From the NCBI RefSeq assembly GCF_949628265.1, contig NC_088787.1:32104844-32168843 (forward strand): DNA of 64,000 nucleotides, in the 5' to 3' direction. Shown piece after piece: positions 11,939 through 25,200 of the stretch (positions are counted from its first letter, which is position 1; every line of letters starts with the position of its first letter). A program made the translations under genes and the position numbers. This stretch comes from Cloeon dipterum (lineage: Eukaryota > Arthropoda > Insecta > Ephemeroptera > Baetidae). The notes beneath the pieces are model-generated. The model was given only the letters and a program-made list of their open reading frames with translations, was not told the origin of the DNA and made no database searches.

Positions 11939-14900
11939 TTAAAATCTTGTGTTGTTTGGCATTCGCACAAAATACGCCACTTTGTCCAAAGGCACTTTGT
12001 AATGATGAATCCACCTGTTACCCTTCCTCAAACTTCCATCAATGCCATCTTTCCATACTCCATTTGGCAAGTATATCTCGCGCTCTTCAGAATTTTGTTG
12101 CAACACTGGTGCGACGATTATCTGGTCACTGATTGAAAACTCGTCGTCGACGGTCTGGGCTGCTTGTCCCAGAGGCTCTAACATCCAAAGAGGTCGAGCA
12201 AAAGGAATTCCATTGTTCAGGGCTTCATCAACAGATTTTAACAACAGTGGATTCACCACTGCCTGCCTCAACTCAAGCAATCCTTTAGCAATTTTCTCAA
12301 TCTCAGGGTCGTATCTAAATAATTTCAAATTTTATTGGAAAATTTCTAAAACTTTCTTCAAGAAATTCATTACCTGCTAGGAAGGTGTTGAAAGCTCATT
12401 GTAGGCAAAAAGGTGGCTAGCTGCATCCATCTGATGTACAGTTCTCGGTCTGGCAGGTTCGAGGTAATCTCACAGCCACCACCAATAGGTCCCGTCAGTA
12501 AGAAGGGATAGCCAACTATCCCATATGTAAGAACGGCAGGAATTATGAGCTTGAGGGAGCGCCAATCCGAGGCGAAAGGTGGAAGAGACACAAAGGTTGG
12601 TGGCTGCGGACGCTTCACTGCGCCCGATACTCCAAACAAAGGAACGCTTTGGGCAACTCGTGACGTAAATAGCGTTTTGTATTCGTCGGGGTTTGTGAGT
12701 TGGCGGTCAAATTGATAGTAACGGGGCATGTCGTGGGTGCTTCCAAGGTCCAAGTAGAATGCGTCAACTCCATAGTTTTGTTGCAAGGACTTGAGTTTTT
12801 GTTGGATCCAGATTGATGAGTGATTCTTAGTGATGTCTAAAACGCCAGCGCTCAACACGTTTTTGTATCTGAAAATTGTAAGAAATGGTGAGAACTTTAC
12901 ACTCTTTCAACAGAAATAGGAAAGAAATATAAACTCGTTAAATTTTATGAAAAATTCAAATCAAATGGCTTAGCTCTGTGCGGATTTACTCAAGATAGAT
13001 AGCTTTTAGTAAATCTGCAGAGCTAACCCGTTCAATGATTTTAATTTCATTCACGCTTTTTGTTCAGGGGCAATTATTGACAAAAGAGAATTTTCAAGAT
13101 CACTTACAGGGTTGCATTTGCTTACAACCTGGTTTTTTCACCACTGGGTTTATCCACTAAATTTTTACCAATTTCTTGCGCATGAAAAGAATAAATTTTA
13201 TTCATTTCCCCCCTATGACAATCTAAAATTTGCTGTCAGAAGTGGTCAAAATTTCCTCTACTGTGCAGATTTTGTCTTTTAAATTGCTATTTGCTGCCTC
13301 AATTTTTCCAAAATTTTTGTATGCAATATCAAACAATTTTAAATATTTACCTGGTGAGTGCAGGGATTTCTCCGCCTCTTTCATTCACAAGCAGGCCCTC
13401 TCGGACAGCCTCATAAAAGCAAACCGACTCTGTACTAATAAATGGCTGCACCGTGAGGATTATCCTAAATCCACGTCTGTGTATGATGTCGACTGTGTCT
13501 TTGAAGGTGGGAAACCGAGTTTCATCAAGAGCCAAGTCACCCACACTTGACTGCCAGAACTCGTCGATCAAAACCGAACCTGCTGGGTATCCGAAAGAAA
13601 CCACTTCTTCAGTAATATTTGCCACGTCCTCTTCTGTCAGCTGGTCAGGGCTGTTGGCGGAAATCTGCCAAACTGGCTCCACAAGTAGGGAGTTGATTGC
13701 CTGAAAGTTAAGAGCCACAGTGCAAATATCTATTTAAATAGGGCTAACCGAAATGTTATTACTTGCAAATCAGTCTCCTTAATTCCATCCCACAGAGACG
13801 TCTCGGCCAAAAAGGAATGCAGCTGCTTCACGTCAGGTGCTGTACAGATGGAGTAGTTCAGCAGAGGCATGTCTGTTTTGTGGTACACATAGGCAAAATC
13901 ATCGTGCCGAGCTTTGATGCAAATTTTTTTGTCGTTGGTCGAATCCACATAGAGCGGACTCTCGTTGTTGATGATAAGGGCCACTCCTTTGGAATTCAAG
14001 AAGTATCTCTGCAAGACGTTTGCCCACGCGTGTTCAGGTATAGTTCCTGTGACAAAGGGTGCCATCCTGATGTGGCCATCTTCAAGGGGCCAAGCGCCGC
14101 CAGCAGCCAAGCCCCCTCCATACCAGTGACCCTTGCCAAGACTCCAGTCGAAACAGTCAGTGGGGTGGTGATGGTGCGAAAGAGCCTGCCACTTGATGTG
14201 ATAGCAACGGACATCTTCGTCATCAAACAATTCGTAGCGCATCACCAAGCGCGCGTAACGCATCCACTCGAGACACACCGAGCCGTTGCCAGGGTTGTCT
14301 TTGGCCAAGCAAGGATATGAATGGCCACCGAGTCCAACTCCCAGTTCGCCAGAAATCACTTCGTGCCCATCTGCACTGTAAACTTTCATTTGGCGCTCGT
14401 CCTTGTTAAATCTTATCCTCTCGAAATAAGCCCTCTGCAAAAAAAGTTAACATCAGTTCCGTTCTGTCAAATTCAATGTTTTTTTTCAGACGATTTATTT
14501 AAAATAATGGAGGGATAGAAAAAATTATTGACACAAACAATATGAAAAACTGCAGAGGTCAATTAAATATTTTAACTGAAAAATATGTTGATTATTTGTT
14601 TTGCTTTGATTGAATAAATTAATTTGATTACTTGGCACAATTTTTTATTGCCGGATACATAGGAATGATATTGCAAAGGAGAGAATTTACCTGCAGTACT
14701 TGCTGATGGTAAAAAATGTAGGCGAAACCGACCAGAAAAACGATACACAAAAACAGAATGCACACAAACGCCTTGAGTTTGTACTCTCTTGGCCTTTTCC
14801 GCCTCAGTACACCGGGGAACGTCATCTGTCAACCAATTCAAAACAAGCATTAATTAAATTGTTTTTGTGCTATCGATGCACAGCATTACCACTAATTTTT

Positions 14901-17209
14901 CTTTTAAGAGACTAGACAAACTATTAATACTGGTCACTGAGTTGGCTGGCGAGTCCATGCCTCCAAAACCTCTCTCGTCAAACTCATCAGGCAGCTCGCT
15001 ATCATTTAACCGCAGCTTTGGAAGTGGCATCACAGACTTCTTCCTTGCACTGCGCAGTGGCACTCTGTAAAGGTATGACTGTGTAATCGTCTTTTTGCTT
15101 GCTAAAGAACAACAACCACGCTTGAAATGGTGAGCAAAATCAACTATTAATATTCTTAATAATAAACAATTTTAAAATTATAGCAAGGTAAAGGAATGCA
15201 ACACTTACAATACACTTTTACAATACTAACATAATATCTTCCTTTTACGTGTTAAGTTGATATTCTTTGCACAGTAATTTTAGTACTGAATTTACTAACC
15301 CCTCTATAATTTGTAAAGTAATTAAAAGATATGACACGCCTGACAAGAACCGCTTGCACAGTTTATCAAATCTCGGCGCCTTTTAAAAACCCCTGCGTGT
15401 AAATATCAAATAGTTCAAGACACCCAAGCTACCATGCACACTTAAAAAATTAATTAAACTCACTTGGCTGCAATGCCATCATCTTCTGATGAAGTGTATG
15501 AGCCGTCATCGTCTGCACTGGAGTTTGAATCTCGGTCTGAAACTTCCTCGCCCTAAAATATTTAACGTGGTTTAGGAGTAGCAAATTTATTGGTGTTGTT
15601 AGGCTCAGATAGGATTCCTAACTGAGCTACCTTGCTTAGTAAAACGGGAAAGGGAATATTACTCGAGTGCGTCAGTTTGAGTTGGTTTGAACAAGTAACA
15701 TATTATACTCTAAAGAGGTCACACCTCATGCCTGGAGCATGAAGCTGCCGTGGCTCTCATCTGGTGTTTAGTTACATCACTGCGCACAATTTATCTTGTG
15801 TATAAATAATATAAAGAATTATTTGTGTGGCATTAAAGGACTTCGTCAAGATGCACATGCAAGGTCAACGGTAACAACTTGTTGATCGAAAGACCAGCAT
15901 CTAATTAATACGGGATAGAAACAACGCAAATCGGAGATATGAAACACGCTAACTTTTTACCTCCTTTCCTTTTTCTGTGGCCACCTCGATGGCATCAAAA
16001 TTGACCTTTTTGCTATCCGGCGAAGAGTTTTCATTGCCGCCTTTCAATTTTCCCATTTTAGTAAATAACTATAAAAAGTAAATTTTTGCTGCAGGAAACG
16101 CAAAATCCACTTCAAGAAAATTATTAACAGAATTTCGAGGTTGTGTACGGCTACGGCTAGCCTATATTTGCTATTGATTAGTTGGACGAGCACAAAAGGA
16201 TAACACAGTTCTCCCGCGAATGAGACTCAACTGGCTGTCAATTTAAGTGAGACCAGAAAATCTATAATTGCCGGTCCCCTCCTCTTTATATTTTATATCA
16301 GGCAAGTCCCAAAGCATTTTATCTGCTGATTAGTCAGCCTGTTGTGATCGGGAGTTGGAAAACCACGCCGCGGCATTGCCAATTTGTGACTGTTAAGTCA
16401 AAGCTGTGAAACAACTCGATTATCTCAGAAGCTCCGCGTCTGATTTCACCTGGATGATTCAGAAACCATCGTTGAATTTTATAGGCTTATAACCTGCGCA
16501 GCACGGCAACTTATATAGATATCATAGATATCGTTGTTTGCAGAGGAAGTGTTTTGATTCATCAGACCAAAAAAATGTAAAATAACTTGAAATATTAATT
16601 TCAACAACTCATTACTTTAAATTGAGATATCAGAGAGATTAAAAAGTAATGTTAGTGTTTATCTAGTCAAAATACCAGTTAGGCTAGAAATTATTTGTTG
16701 AATACAAAAATTTAGGGCTTTATTTTTCCCTTATTAAAATTTTTGGAATTTGGTCTAGTGCATATCAATAGCAACACTTCGGCGTGTTTTAGTTTCCGAT
16801 TTTAAATAGTAAAATTTTCTTATAGATTTCCAGAATTTCCCCTCAAAGCTGTCACCTTATTTTCTTTAACCCTTCCAAAATTTTTAAAACTTATTTACAA
16901 AATATTTACCCTTTCCTCGGGTACAGCGGCCAGGTTGTCCAGTCCAGCGGGCAGTGAAATAGAATTCCTCCTCTTGAATTTAGCAGTGAGAGCCCCAGGC
17001 TCTGGAGCACTCCTAGTGATTCCATCCTCAGCAACCTTGTCAGCAGCCTCTTCTCCAGAGTTGTCGCTGTTCTCACTTCCGTCTGCATAGGGCACATCTT
17101 CATGACTGTCCGAGACAAGTTCCACCCTCTGAAATCGAGACACAACCGCAGTTTTTCTCTGTCTTCGATGCGCACTCGGCGTGGAGTCTGCGACCTCGCA
17201 GGGCTCCAT
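11939..17209 (-). CDS. Glycoside hydrolase family 31, MYORG/KIAA1161-type, type II membrane protein
   Basis: Coding exons on the minus strand, in order: 17209-16910, 15552-15464, 15064-14890, 14825-14691, 14434-13763, 13700-13351, 12868-12374, 12314-11939. All junctions are GT-AG and in frame, giving about 863 residues. An alternative or extra exon (16056-15961, its own ATG starting MGKLKGGNENSS) also splices in frame into 15552-15464; as an alternative start it gives about 795 residues. The cytosolic N-terminus is acidic and Ser-rich, followed by one membrane helix (about residues 207-229, AFVCILFLCIVFLVGFAYIF), so the catalytic part should lie in the ER/Golgi lumen. Family signs are DCFDWSLGKGHWYGGG, the EPVWQI strand, LIDEFW, PALTRY and the nucleophile strand VDAFYLDLGS (Asp about 614). 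Vertebrate MYORG is a type II membrane glycosidase of this family. Where the general acid/base Asp is expected (GYPF-x-x-PD-x-IGG), this protein reads GYPFLLTGPIGG. The N-terminal exon choice is uncertain; the hydrolase body is not. Confidence 0.9.
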
Positions 17210-18872
17210 CGCCTATATACTACTAAAAAGAGAGTCTCTCTTGTTTGGTGTTGGGAAACAAGTTACGTTTGAATGGATCGACTTGACGCCTCGTTATTAA
17301 GCCGAGCACACCTGAGCGAATACACACAACACCACACACTCGCTCTCACAGTCAATTCGCTTTACGCAGGAGAAACGGGCACAGCTGCCTTGGCTGAGGC
17401 CCGAGTAGAATATATGGTGAAATAATGCCACTGACGAGATTGAGGCTTTTTATATTTAAACGCTCTTTACTATCGCAAGGCAAACATTAAAATAATCTGT
17501 GTTTGTACTACTTTAAATCCCCATGGGAAAAGAAAAAAGGCTTAAAACTTTACATTTTTCCATAATTCTTATTTAAACCGGGATGAAAATTTTCAATCAA
17601 AAGGTTAAGATAAAAATGGAGTTAAATAAAAATTGAAATCTTAATAATAATTTCGCTATTATTCATGCGTTACACAATCTCAGAGAGTCACGCCTTTTAT
17701 TGTTTAGTTTTGATCGCAGTAGCGTTCGTTTTCAGGCCTGGTGCCAACTAATCCGAGGTCTAAAATCAGCGTTTTAACTTAACGTTACAGATAGACACAC
17801 GCTGGGTTGCTTCTATTCTTTGGTTTAGCAACAGCTAACAAACAACAAAAGTACTTGAAAAGCTAACATTTTTACTTCAGTCGAAACAAACGAGGGAAAA
17901 AATATTTTATATATTTCCGTGGTTTTATTAAAAAATCGTTTATTTTCATCTGTGCGAAATTTTTCGAAAAAAATGCACGAGTCAAAAACATATTTATTAA
18001 AAATACTAAACTAGAAATAAATAAGCTAAACTCACAATTTCAATCATTGGCTTCGGAGGATCCATTGTTGTTCTCTTCCACCACTTGTTTCGCAAGACGA
18101 CGGCAGCTCTTTTCTCTTGACTTGCAGTCCGCCAAGCAAATGAGATGATACAACAGCAAAATCAAATCACTTTACAGTGACGCAGCTGCAGCTCAAAGGA
18201 AGAGCGAGACTGTTTTACTTGACCCCATCACAGAGCAGAGGCCGCCGCGACCGTCCCAGATGACCGCGTCTACGCTTCAGATTTGGACAGGTTGACAGCA
18301 GCTTCTGAAGGACGCGGAATATTGGCAAAAACAAGTCACGGGTGCACTTTCGCTGATATGGACGGCAAACGTGTGAATGACTAGCGAGCCGAGACGCAGC
18401 AGTGGGTCCGTCACCACTGCCAAACACCAACAGCAGGCGCGAATGACCCACTGATTGTTATTATTACTTTAACAAGCAAAAGACATAAGTGTCCCCTTCC
18501 CACGCACGAACACATTCATTATTGCCAAGCCCCATATGTGTGCTAATGACGGTGCATTCTCCAGCTGCACATGCACCCAACATAAAAACAACTGTCAGTT
18601 ATTTTAGTTTACAAAATACTTCCTTCGGAGTCGCAGCCCGAAAAAGATATTGTAGAATATCTAGAAAAAAATGGATACTATACGCGCGTCAAGCGTATTT
18701 ATCGGAATAATTAGTATGCTTCCAGAGAAAGAGGCTGGTGCTGACGTAGGTATTGGAAATGCAAATAATAAGGTGTCGACACCTGCATGCTAACATATTA
18801 AGCAGCTATATTTGTAATGGTGATTTGATTGTCATGCGTAAGAATGAGAGCTCGGTTAGGAATTCAACGCGG
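17210..18872. other. Region between the GH31 and IK genes
   Basis: Just upstream of the 17209 start codon the minus strand reads a pyrimidine tract ending TTTTTAG, so the GH31 transcript may begin with a noncoding exon further up. A moderately GC-rich patch at about 18.2-18.45 kb is a candidate for that exon or promoter. No other coding sequence was recognised. Confidence 0.4.
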
Positions 18873-18878
18873 TTTATT
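18873..18878 (-). terminator. Candidate poly(A) signal of IK/RED
   Basis: AATAAA on the minus strand, about 140 nt beyond the proposed IK stop codon. Confidence 0.4.
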
Positions 18879-19017
18879 AGCAATTGCGGGGACTTTCTAC
18901 AATTCTTTATAGCTGGTGTTTCAGTGGCGGGGCTTCTTGAATTCAGGCGAGCTGTTGAAAAAGAGATTTGCTTGGATAAGCAGACTAACAGTAACCAAAA
19001 TGTCAAGGAGGAAAAAT

Positions 19018-21659
19018 CTATATAGAACCATAATAGTTTCTGGACAGAAAAATAGGTAACAAAGTTCAATAGCCAGATTTTAAAGTAACTATTGGTTTCA
19101 AAATATTTTATGATTCTCTTTGAATACTTGGAAAAAAGATTTGCCTAGAGGGACACTTACCCTGCTTCTCGTGCAGCAGATGCAGATCCACTTGGCTCTC
19201 CCTTCCTCTTATGAATAATGTTCTGGATCTTTTGCCACTCTCTGTCCAGTTCTGCCTTTTCATTTTTCTCCTTGTTGTATTTCCTTGTTCGTCGTCCATC
19301 TGCCATTTTCACTCCGTATTGGAAGGCTGCTTTGGGCAGCGCTTCCTTATTATTCATATAGTCACTGTACTCCTCCTGAGTGTCAAAGTCCCAGCGACCA
19401 ATGGGTCCTTTCTTATTGCCCTGAAAATGATATCATAATTAATTTTATTCTTTAAATGGATCACAACGTATCGCACCATATCCATTTTGGAGTAATCAGC
19501 TTCATCATCACTGTCGTCAACAGCATCGTGCATTTCTTCCATTCCAGGATAGCACTCAGCATAGCCTTCTGGCTCGGCAGTTAATTTTGTCATCATGTGA
19601 GAGGTTTTTCCATCCTTTCGCTTTGACCTAAAGTTTCAACACGGATGATAAGTTATATATACAAGCAATGTTATTTAAGAATCATCAAATTGAACTCAAG
19701 TGTCATAAAATTAGGACAAACCCAAAATAAAAACTTAGAGGAAAGTAACACATGACGCAACAATTGGCTTGTATTAATAGAAAAAAATGCAAAACTTCAA
19801 TGAACTCATCACAAAAAGTATCAAATCCGAACAAGTAGCTCGCAAAGTTTTACTGATGTTACTGGGAGTTACAACAGTTGGTCTAGTGAGAGTTTTCTTT
19901 CTTTAATGGGCATAAAATTTGATATTTAAATGGCTCCTAGTATCGACACAAACGGACTTTTGAAACCCTAACTGTTTAACAAATTTAAAATTTTCTTACG
20001 ATTTGTCCTGAGAAGAATCAGCTCTGGCATCTGAGGCGCTCCTTCCACCTAGTGCTTCAGCATAACTCATCTTGAAACTATCCCGGTTTTCACCTTCTTC
20101 ATCTAAAGCTGGTTTTGCGAAATATGGCCCAGACTTCTTTCCATGACTGAAAAACGGAACATATCATTTCAGCATATTTTACAAGCTTTTAATATTATTT
20201 AATTACCTGCTTGAACCTTTTTTGCTCGATGGAACATAATCGCCGATGTCGCCGTAGATGCTTTCTCCAGTCCTAGGCTTTGCTTGGGCTGGCACATCTT
20301 CAATGCCTGCCTTTTCTTTCAGCTTCTTGGCCTTCTTGCTCTGGTTTTTACCTTGACGCAGATAAGACAAAATTTGGGCAAGTTTGTTGATGACAATGTC
20401 ATTGGTGCTCAAAGTAGCTTGAGCCTAGAAGTGTTTTAAGCAAGTCAGAATTATTCATGGCATAGGAAAATGAAGACAAACCTCTTGGCCAGGGCAATCA
20501 GCTCTGCTCCTAAGGATGGTGGTAGGGATGTCTGACTCTGCATTTTCATCTTCAAGCTCAATTAAATACGCCATGCGACCAGTTGCAAAGAGATCATTTC
20601 TTTTCAGAATATCCAATCCAAGAGCAGCTCTATTTATCTCACAAATTATTGGTTTCTGATTTCTGATGCATTATTGTCCTACCTGTAAATACTTTTTCCA
20701 GTTTTGGTTTTCAGTTCAATATCTTCCTCCTCAATTTCCCTCTTTGCTTTGGTCTCTTTTCCTGGTGCAACCAAGCTCTCCATCTCATCCTCTTGTTCTT
20801 GCTCCTTGGTGTGGATCTCACTGCGGACCTTTTGTAGCAAGGCATAATCAAGACCTTTCACCAAGTGAGTGTGCTCCATGTCACCACCCAAGAACTTGGA
20901 CTCTTGGATTTGCTGCCGCCTTCTTTCTGCAGCATCCATTCCTCTGTAGAATCACACATTGGGACACTGCATAAATTTAAGTTATCCCTCACGATTTGAC
21001 GTCAGGAGCCACGGCTCTGTAGGCACCAGCACTCGACATTGGGTCTTCTGCCTGGTAATCTGGATTTGCACCATCTCTTCTTTCCCTTGCGCGGTCTCTG
21101 TACTTGAGAGCCAACTCGGCTATTTTATCATCCTCCTGCTTTTTCAGCTTGGCGAAGTAGCTGTGATAATATTATTTATTGGAACAACACTTAATTATAA
21201 TTCATACAACAAACCTTTTCTTTTTTCGCCTTTTTTCGGCTCGGTCCTCCTCGCCTGTACCTTTCTTCTTGTTAATGATGTCTCTGACCGAGCTTGGTTG
21301 CGAGCTTCTGGAGCTGGAAGCTGAAAGTGTTGTTGATGATGCACTAGCCGCATGACTGGGATGTGCAGGGGTCATCAACAACTTTCGGAAGTCGTCGTTA
21401 GTCAACTTCGCAGCCCTAAAATGTCGAGAGATGTTTATAAAACTATTTTTAAGATGCATAAACGTATTAACTCATCTATTATTGTAAGTTTCAAAATAAG
21501 ACCGAGGAAATATATATTTCTTGCCAAAAATCTATACCTAAATTTGTTTAATTCATTACTCACTTTTCATGGTAATCATCTCTGTGATCGTGGTCTGAAA
21601 TGAGAAAACAATCAAGCATCCAAGAAGAACATTATTGATGTTTGCTTATTACCGTCCAT
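19018..21659 (-). CDS. IK: Protein Red (IK), spliceosomal B-complex protein
   Basis: Eleven coding exons on the minus strand: 21659-21653, 21594-21564, 21415-21215, 21160-20993, 20943-20683, 20629-20482, 20424-20207, 20146-20000, 19627-19477, 19420-19161 and a short last exon, 19039-19018. All are in frame; total 537 residues, close to the ~557 of vertebrate IK. Near-identical family blocks include NDDFRKLLMTP, ESKFLGGDMEHTHLVKGLDY, TNDIVINKLAQILSYLRQG, GDIGDYVPS, AECYPGMEEM, GPIGRWDFDTQEEYSDYMNN and NKEALPKAAFQYGVKM. IK/RED joins the activating spliceosome in the nucleus and is needed for splicing and mitotic progression. The long Arg-Glu/Arg-Asp dipeptide tract that names the vertebrate protein is absent; a short Lys/Ser-rich linker replaces it. 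The first coding exon carries only seven coding bases. The last exon (ending NYYGSI) is the weakest part of the model, being short and unlike the vertebrate C-terminus. The gene is transcribed away from the carboxypeptidase gene. Confidence 0.95.
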
Positions 21660-22269
21660 TGCAGAGACACTTGAATGATATCCGATCAATTTAAAAGCTC
21701 CTTAAACTTTTCAAGTCAAATAAAAAATATTATGCAATTGTTTATACGAAAACAGACAAAACGTTTTGTCTGATCCAGTCTGCTCTGCGCCTAGTTCCGG
21801 TTTACCACGAACAGTACCAGGACTACGAAAGTATAGTGTGGTAAACAAACATTTTTTCGATTTGTTTTTCGGTATTTTCTTTTAAAGTTCTGCCCACCGA
21901 AGACGGACCAGATGTATGCGATCACCGTGCCATCTGTCATCAGCAAAAGAAACTAATATCCAACGCAAGAGAACGGGCGTCCAATCCAACTCCAACCACC
22001 TCCGCCAGTTCGGCACTCCCTCTGCGCTGCTCTTGCTCTGATTTATTTTGACAACGTTCTCGCTAGCCGCAGTGGTTATTTCAATTTCAGTCAGCTGCTA
22101 GGCTCACCAGTACCAGCATCTGGGGAGCACACCACCTGTCAACCGCGTCGCGTACAGGACTTTTGCTGTCACTCGCTTTCACTTCATTTTGTCCGCCGTG
22201 AGTCCAAGTTTCATTTTCATTGCAAAAGGCAGACAACACTGCTTTTACCAGTTCGCCTTCTGAGAAGCT
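21660..22269. promoter_or_regulatory. Divergent promoter region between IK and the CCP1-type gene
   Basis: Only about 610 bp separate the two start codons of these head-to-head genes. The interval is richer in GC and CpG than the neighbouring introns, has no TATA box at a convincing position, and must hold both 5' UTRs. This fits a shared housekeeping-type bidirectional promoter (inference). Confidence 0.6.
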
Positions 22270-25200
22270 ATGGACGCTATGGCTGGGTCGAGAGTGAGTT
22301 GCCTGGGGGTGGTGGGTCGCGATTTGCTTCCCGGGTTTATGAGTGAGAATGCGACTGAAATTTAGAGAAAATCGATACGTGCACCGACCGGGAGCAAACC
22401 ATTAACTTTGCTTTTTGTTTTATGTGAAATTTTGATTAATTTTTTTGACGACTGTTTTATGAAATTGTTCTCGTAAAATTACAAATTTGAAAATCGCAAT
22501 TTCTTCTGAATTCATTTTATCTTACACGCAGCAATAAGCTTTATTATTATGTGTTTTTAAAATTTCCAAATAAAAGCATTGATTAGATATATATGCTTAA
22601 TAAATTATTCTATAGGGTTAAATTGATTTTAATACTAAAATTTTACAAGCACAATTATGGAATTTATTTGTGTTTTGATTAACTAAAGGAACTTCATTTT
22701 TTTAAATTACCATTTAAGAACGGAACACAAAATGTCCTCAAAATCTGGACATTTTAAAACTAATGCTGCTGATGTCATTGCCACAGAACCATTGGGTGTA
22801 AATAAATAGGAATTTACAAGGAACAGAATAGCATGGTGTATATGAAGATAGTGGTTTCTACTTTCATCAATTAATAAAATAACAAAAATTCAACAAACGT
22901 TTTAGGGTAGAACTTTCTACTGCTTGATTTTCAATGAGTAAAAAATAAAACAAGTAAATATTAATAGCATTCAATGTTAAATAACCCGTTTTTTAATAAT
23001 TAAAAAAATAAAATTCCTTGAAATCTAATTTCAGATCTTCGGTATGTCCGATGAGGACTGCGTGCTCGACCGTTTAATTACGTTATCCGAAAAACCAAGC
23101 GAAAATGTTCCATCTCTAAGGGCCACAGTGGCTCGGCTCCACAGCCGGGTAGCTTCTCATGGTAAAAATACTGAAGAGCTGTAATTCAAATTTTGTATTG
23201 ATCACAAATATTGTTCACCAGATATCCATGTCCGTGCCAAATTGGTCGAAAAGTTCTGCAGACCCAGCTCTGGCTACTTGGCGCTTTTACTGTCACTTCT
23301 AGAGGTAAGATCACGCCATCTTTCTAAAGCGTATATTTTTCAAATTGGAATAAGAGTTTAACATTATTCATTTGAGGCAATATATTTTGCTCAGAAAGCG
23401 TAGTTTTACAACTTTCATGACAAACTTGAGTAGTGTATAAGCGATGTTTGTCACCGACTGTGTGAAAATTCTACCTTCTGCATGAAACGGTGAAACACAT
23501 TTCGTGTCACCCTCGCTGTTGTCAGCGAACTGAAAATGAAACACTAAACGCTGTGTTTAAATTAGACGCACCTTCCCTTTATTTGTAGTCACGCTAAAAT
23601 TTTAATGCGGTGTTGCTTGCACGCTATTAAAGTACACGTTGTATAAAGAGTGTTCGCTCTTGGCTTCCTATTTAATATAGCCCCAATAAAATATTGTTAA
23701 TGAGTCGCAAATTTTCTTGCTTCAAATATGCTAAAAAATTCGAGTCGTTATCAGAATCACCTCACTCTTCCTTTCGTTGAGGCACGCTTACTCGCTTAGA
23801 AAGGCTCTGTATCTATCAACAGACGCTCCTTGAGTGCTCCAAAATAGCCTTCAAGCCCTTTACTAGCGAAGTGCGTCCTTTTCATTCAAATTTTATAGAT
23901 GGTCCGTATTTTTATAAGTTGTAATAAATTTAACTGCTATAAGTAAGTATCAATATGTCAAATTGTCTTAGGAAACCAATGTTTTGGCTTCACATAGAAG
24001 TATCGTGAAAGACTATTTGGAAGTAATCCTGTTTTATTGAAAAATTAAGTTTTTGGCAGTCTAAAAATAATCAGGTTGCTCGCAATAAACCTCGTGTTTT
24101 TTATTACCTAGCTATAAAAGTCTAGTCTTCATAATCACTTCTGAGAGTTCGAAAATAGATCATAGCAAAACTAAAATTCAACATGCGTTGTGGCCCCTTT
24201 ATAAAGAACATGTTGTACACGACGCTGTTATGAATGCATTAAATAAGAAGTTTTCCCTTTTGATGCTTGAGGAGGAGGTATGTTGGTAGAAAATGTAAAG
24301 AGCGAGCCGCCCAGCAGCAAGAACGCTTAGATTTGACCACCGTCCAAAGGGGCGAATCACAAAGGGTTGTTGCTTCGGTACAGTTAATGCGAATTTGGCA
24401 AAGGAGCAGGTATGCAAAAAAGTGTGGGATGAATAGGGAGAATGTGGGTAGAAGGGAAAAGTAAGTTGCGCAATAGTGACAACGTGAGTGTGTTCTTTAA
24501 TAGCATTAACAGCAAGCCCTATACCAAGCGGCAAACTTATTTCGAAATAGTCGGCGTGTTTTTCCACACCTTTGATAATCCGGTCGAGGGTTTAGTCTGC
24601 ACGCAAATTTCTTCTCAGGATACAAATAGGTAACTTTCCTGGCTAGCAAATTTAAAAATCGCAGTGGTATTTAAAGATGTGTTCCAAATAAGTCTCATTA
24701 TTTGCCGTGCCGTACTGGACACATTAGCTTTTAAAATTTATTGTCTTCCTAAATATAATGCAATAGTGGACCTCAGTTGAAAAGGTATGCCTTGCCTGAT
24801 CAGCCTGGAAAACTTAATTTAATCTGAACATGTTTTTTGTCAAGTGGATAATTCAAGATGTTGCTAGCATCTAAGTTGGTAAAATTTTAGTGAAAGCAAT
24901 GGTCTATTAAAAATATATACCCGTTTCTCCAGTAATAACCGTTAGATAAAAATGAGTCATTGCGTCCTTAATGTGCAGTTTTGCTGTTTGGATAAAAATC
25001 GATAGAAATATTCTTATTTCGTTGTACATACGTAATTCAGCGCGGACGTACAGCAGAGATCATGCCGTTCATATTGAGCAAATGGACATATGTTTAGTAA
25101 GAGATTTTTTGTTCTTCGAATCGAGGTCGATTTTGCATTAAATCAATGCAGCCACCTGCCTCGTAGTGTAACTCGCAACGTTTCACATGACTGTAAATCT

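Noticed and set aside
24199-24567. 122-codon minus-strand frame in CCP1 intron 3
   Set aside because: Low-complexity hydrophobic and Ser-rich translation without family resemblance or a poly(A)/splice context.
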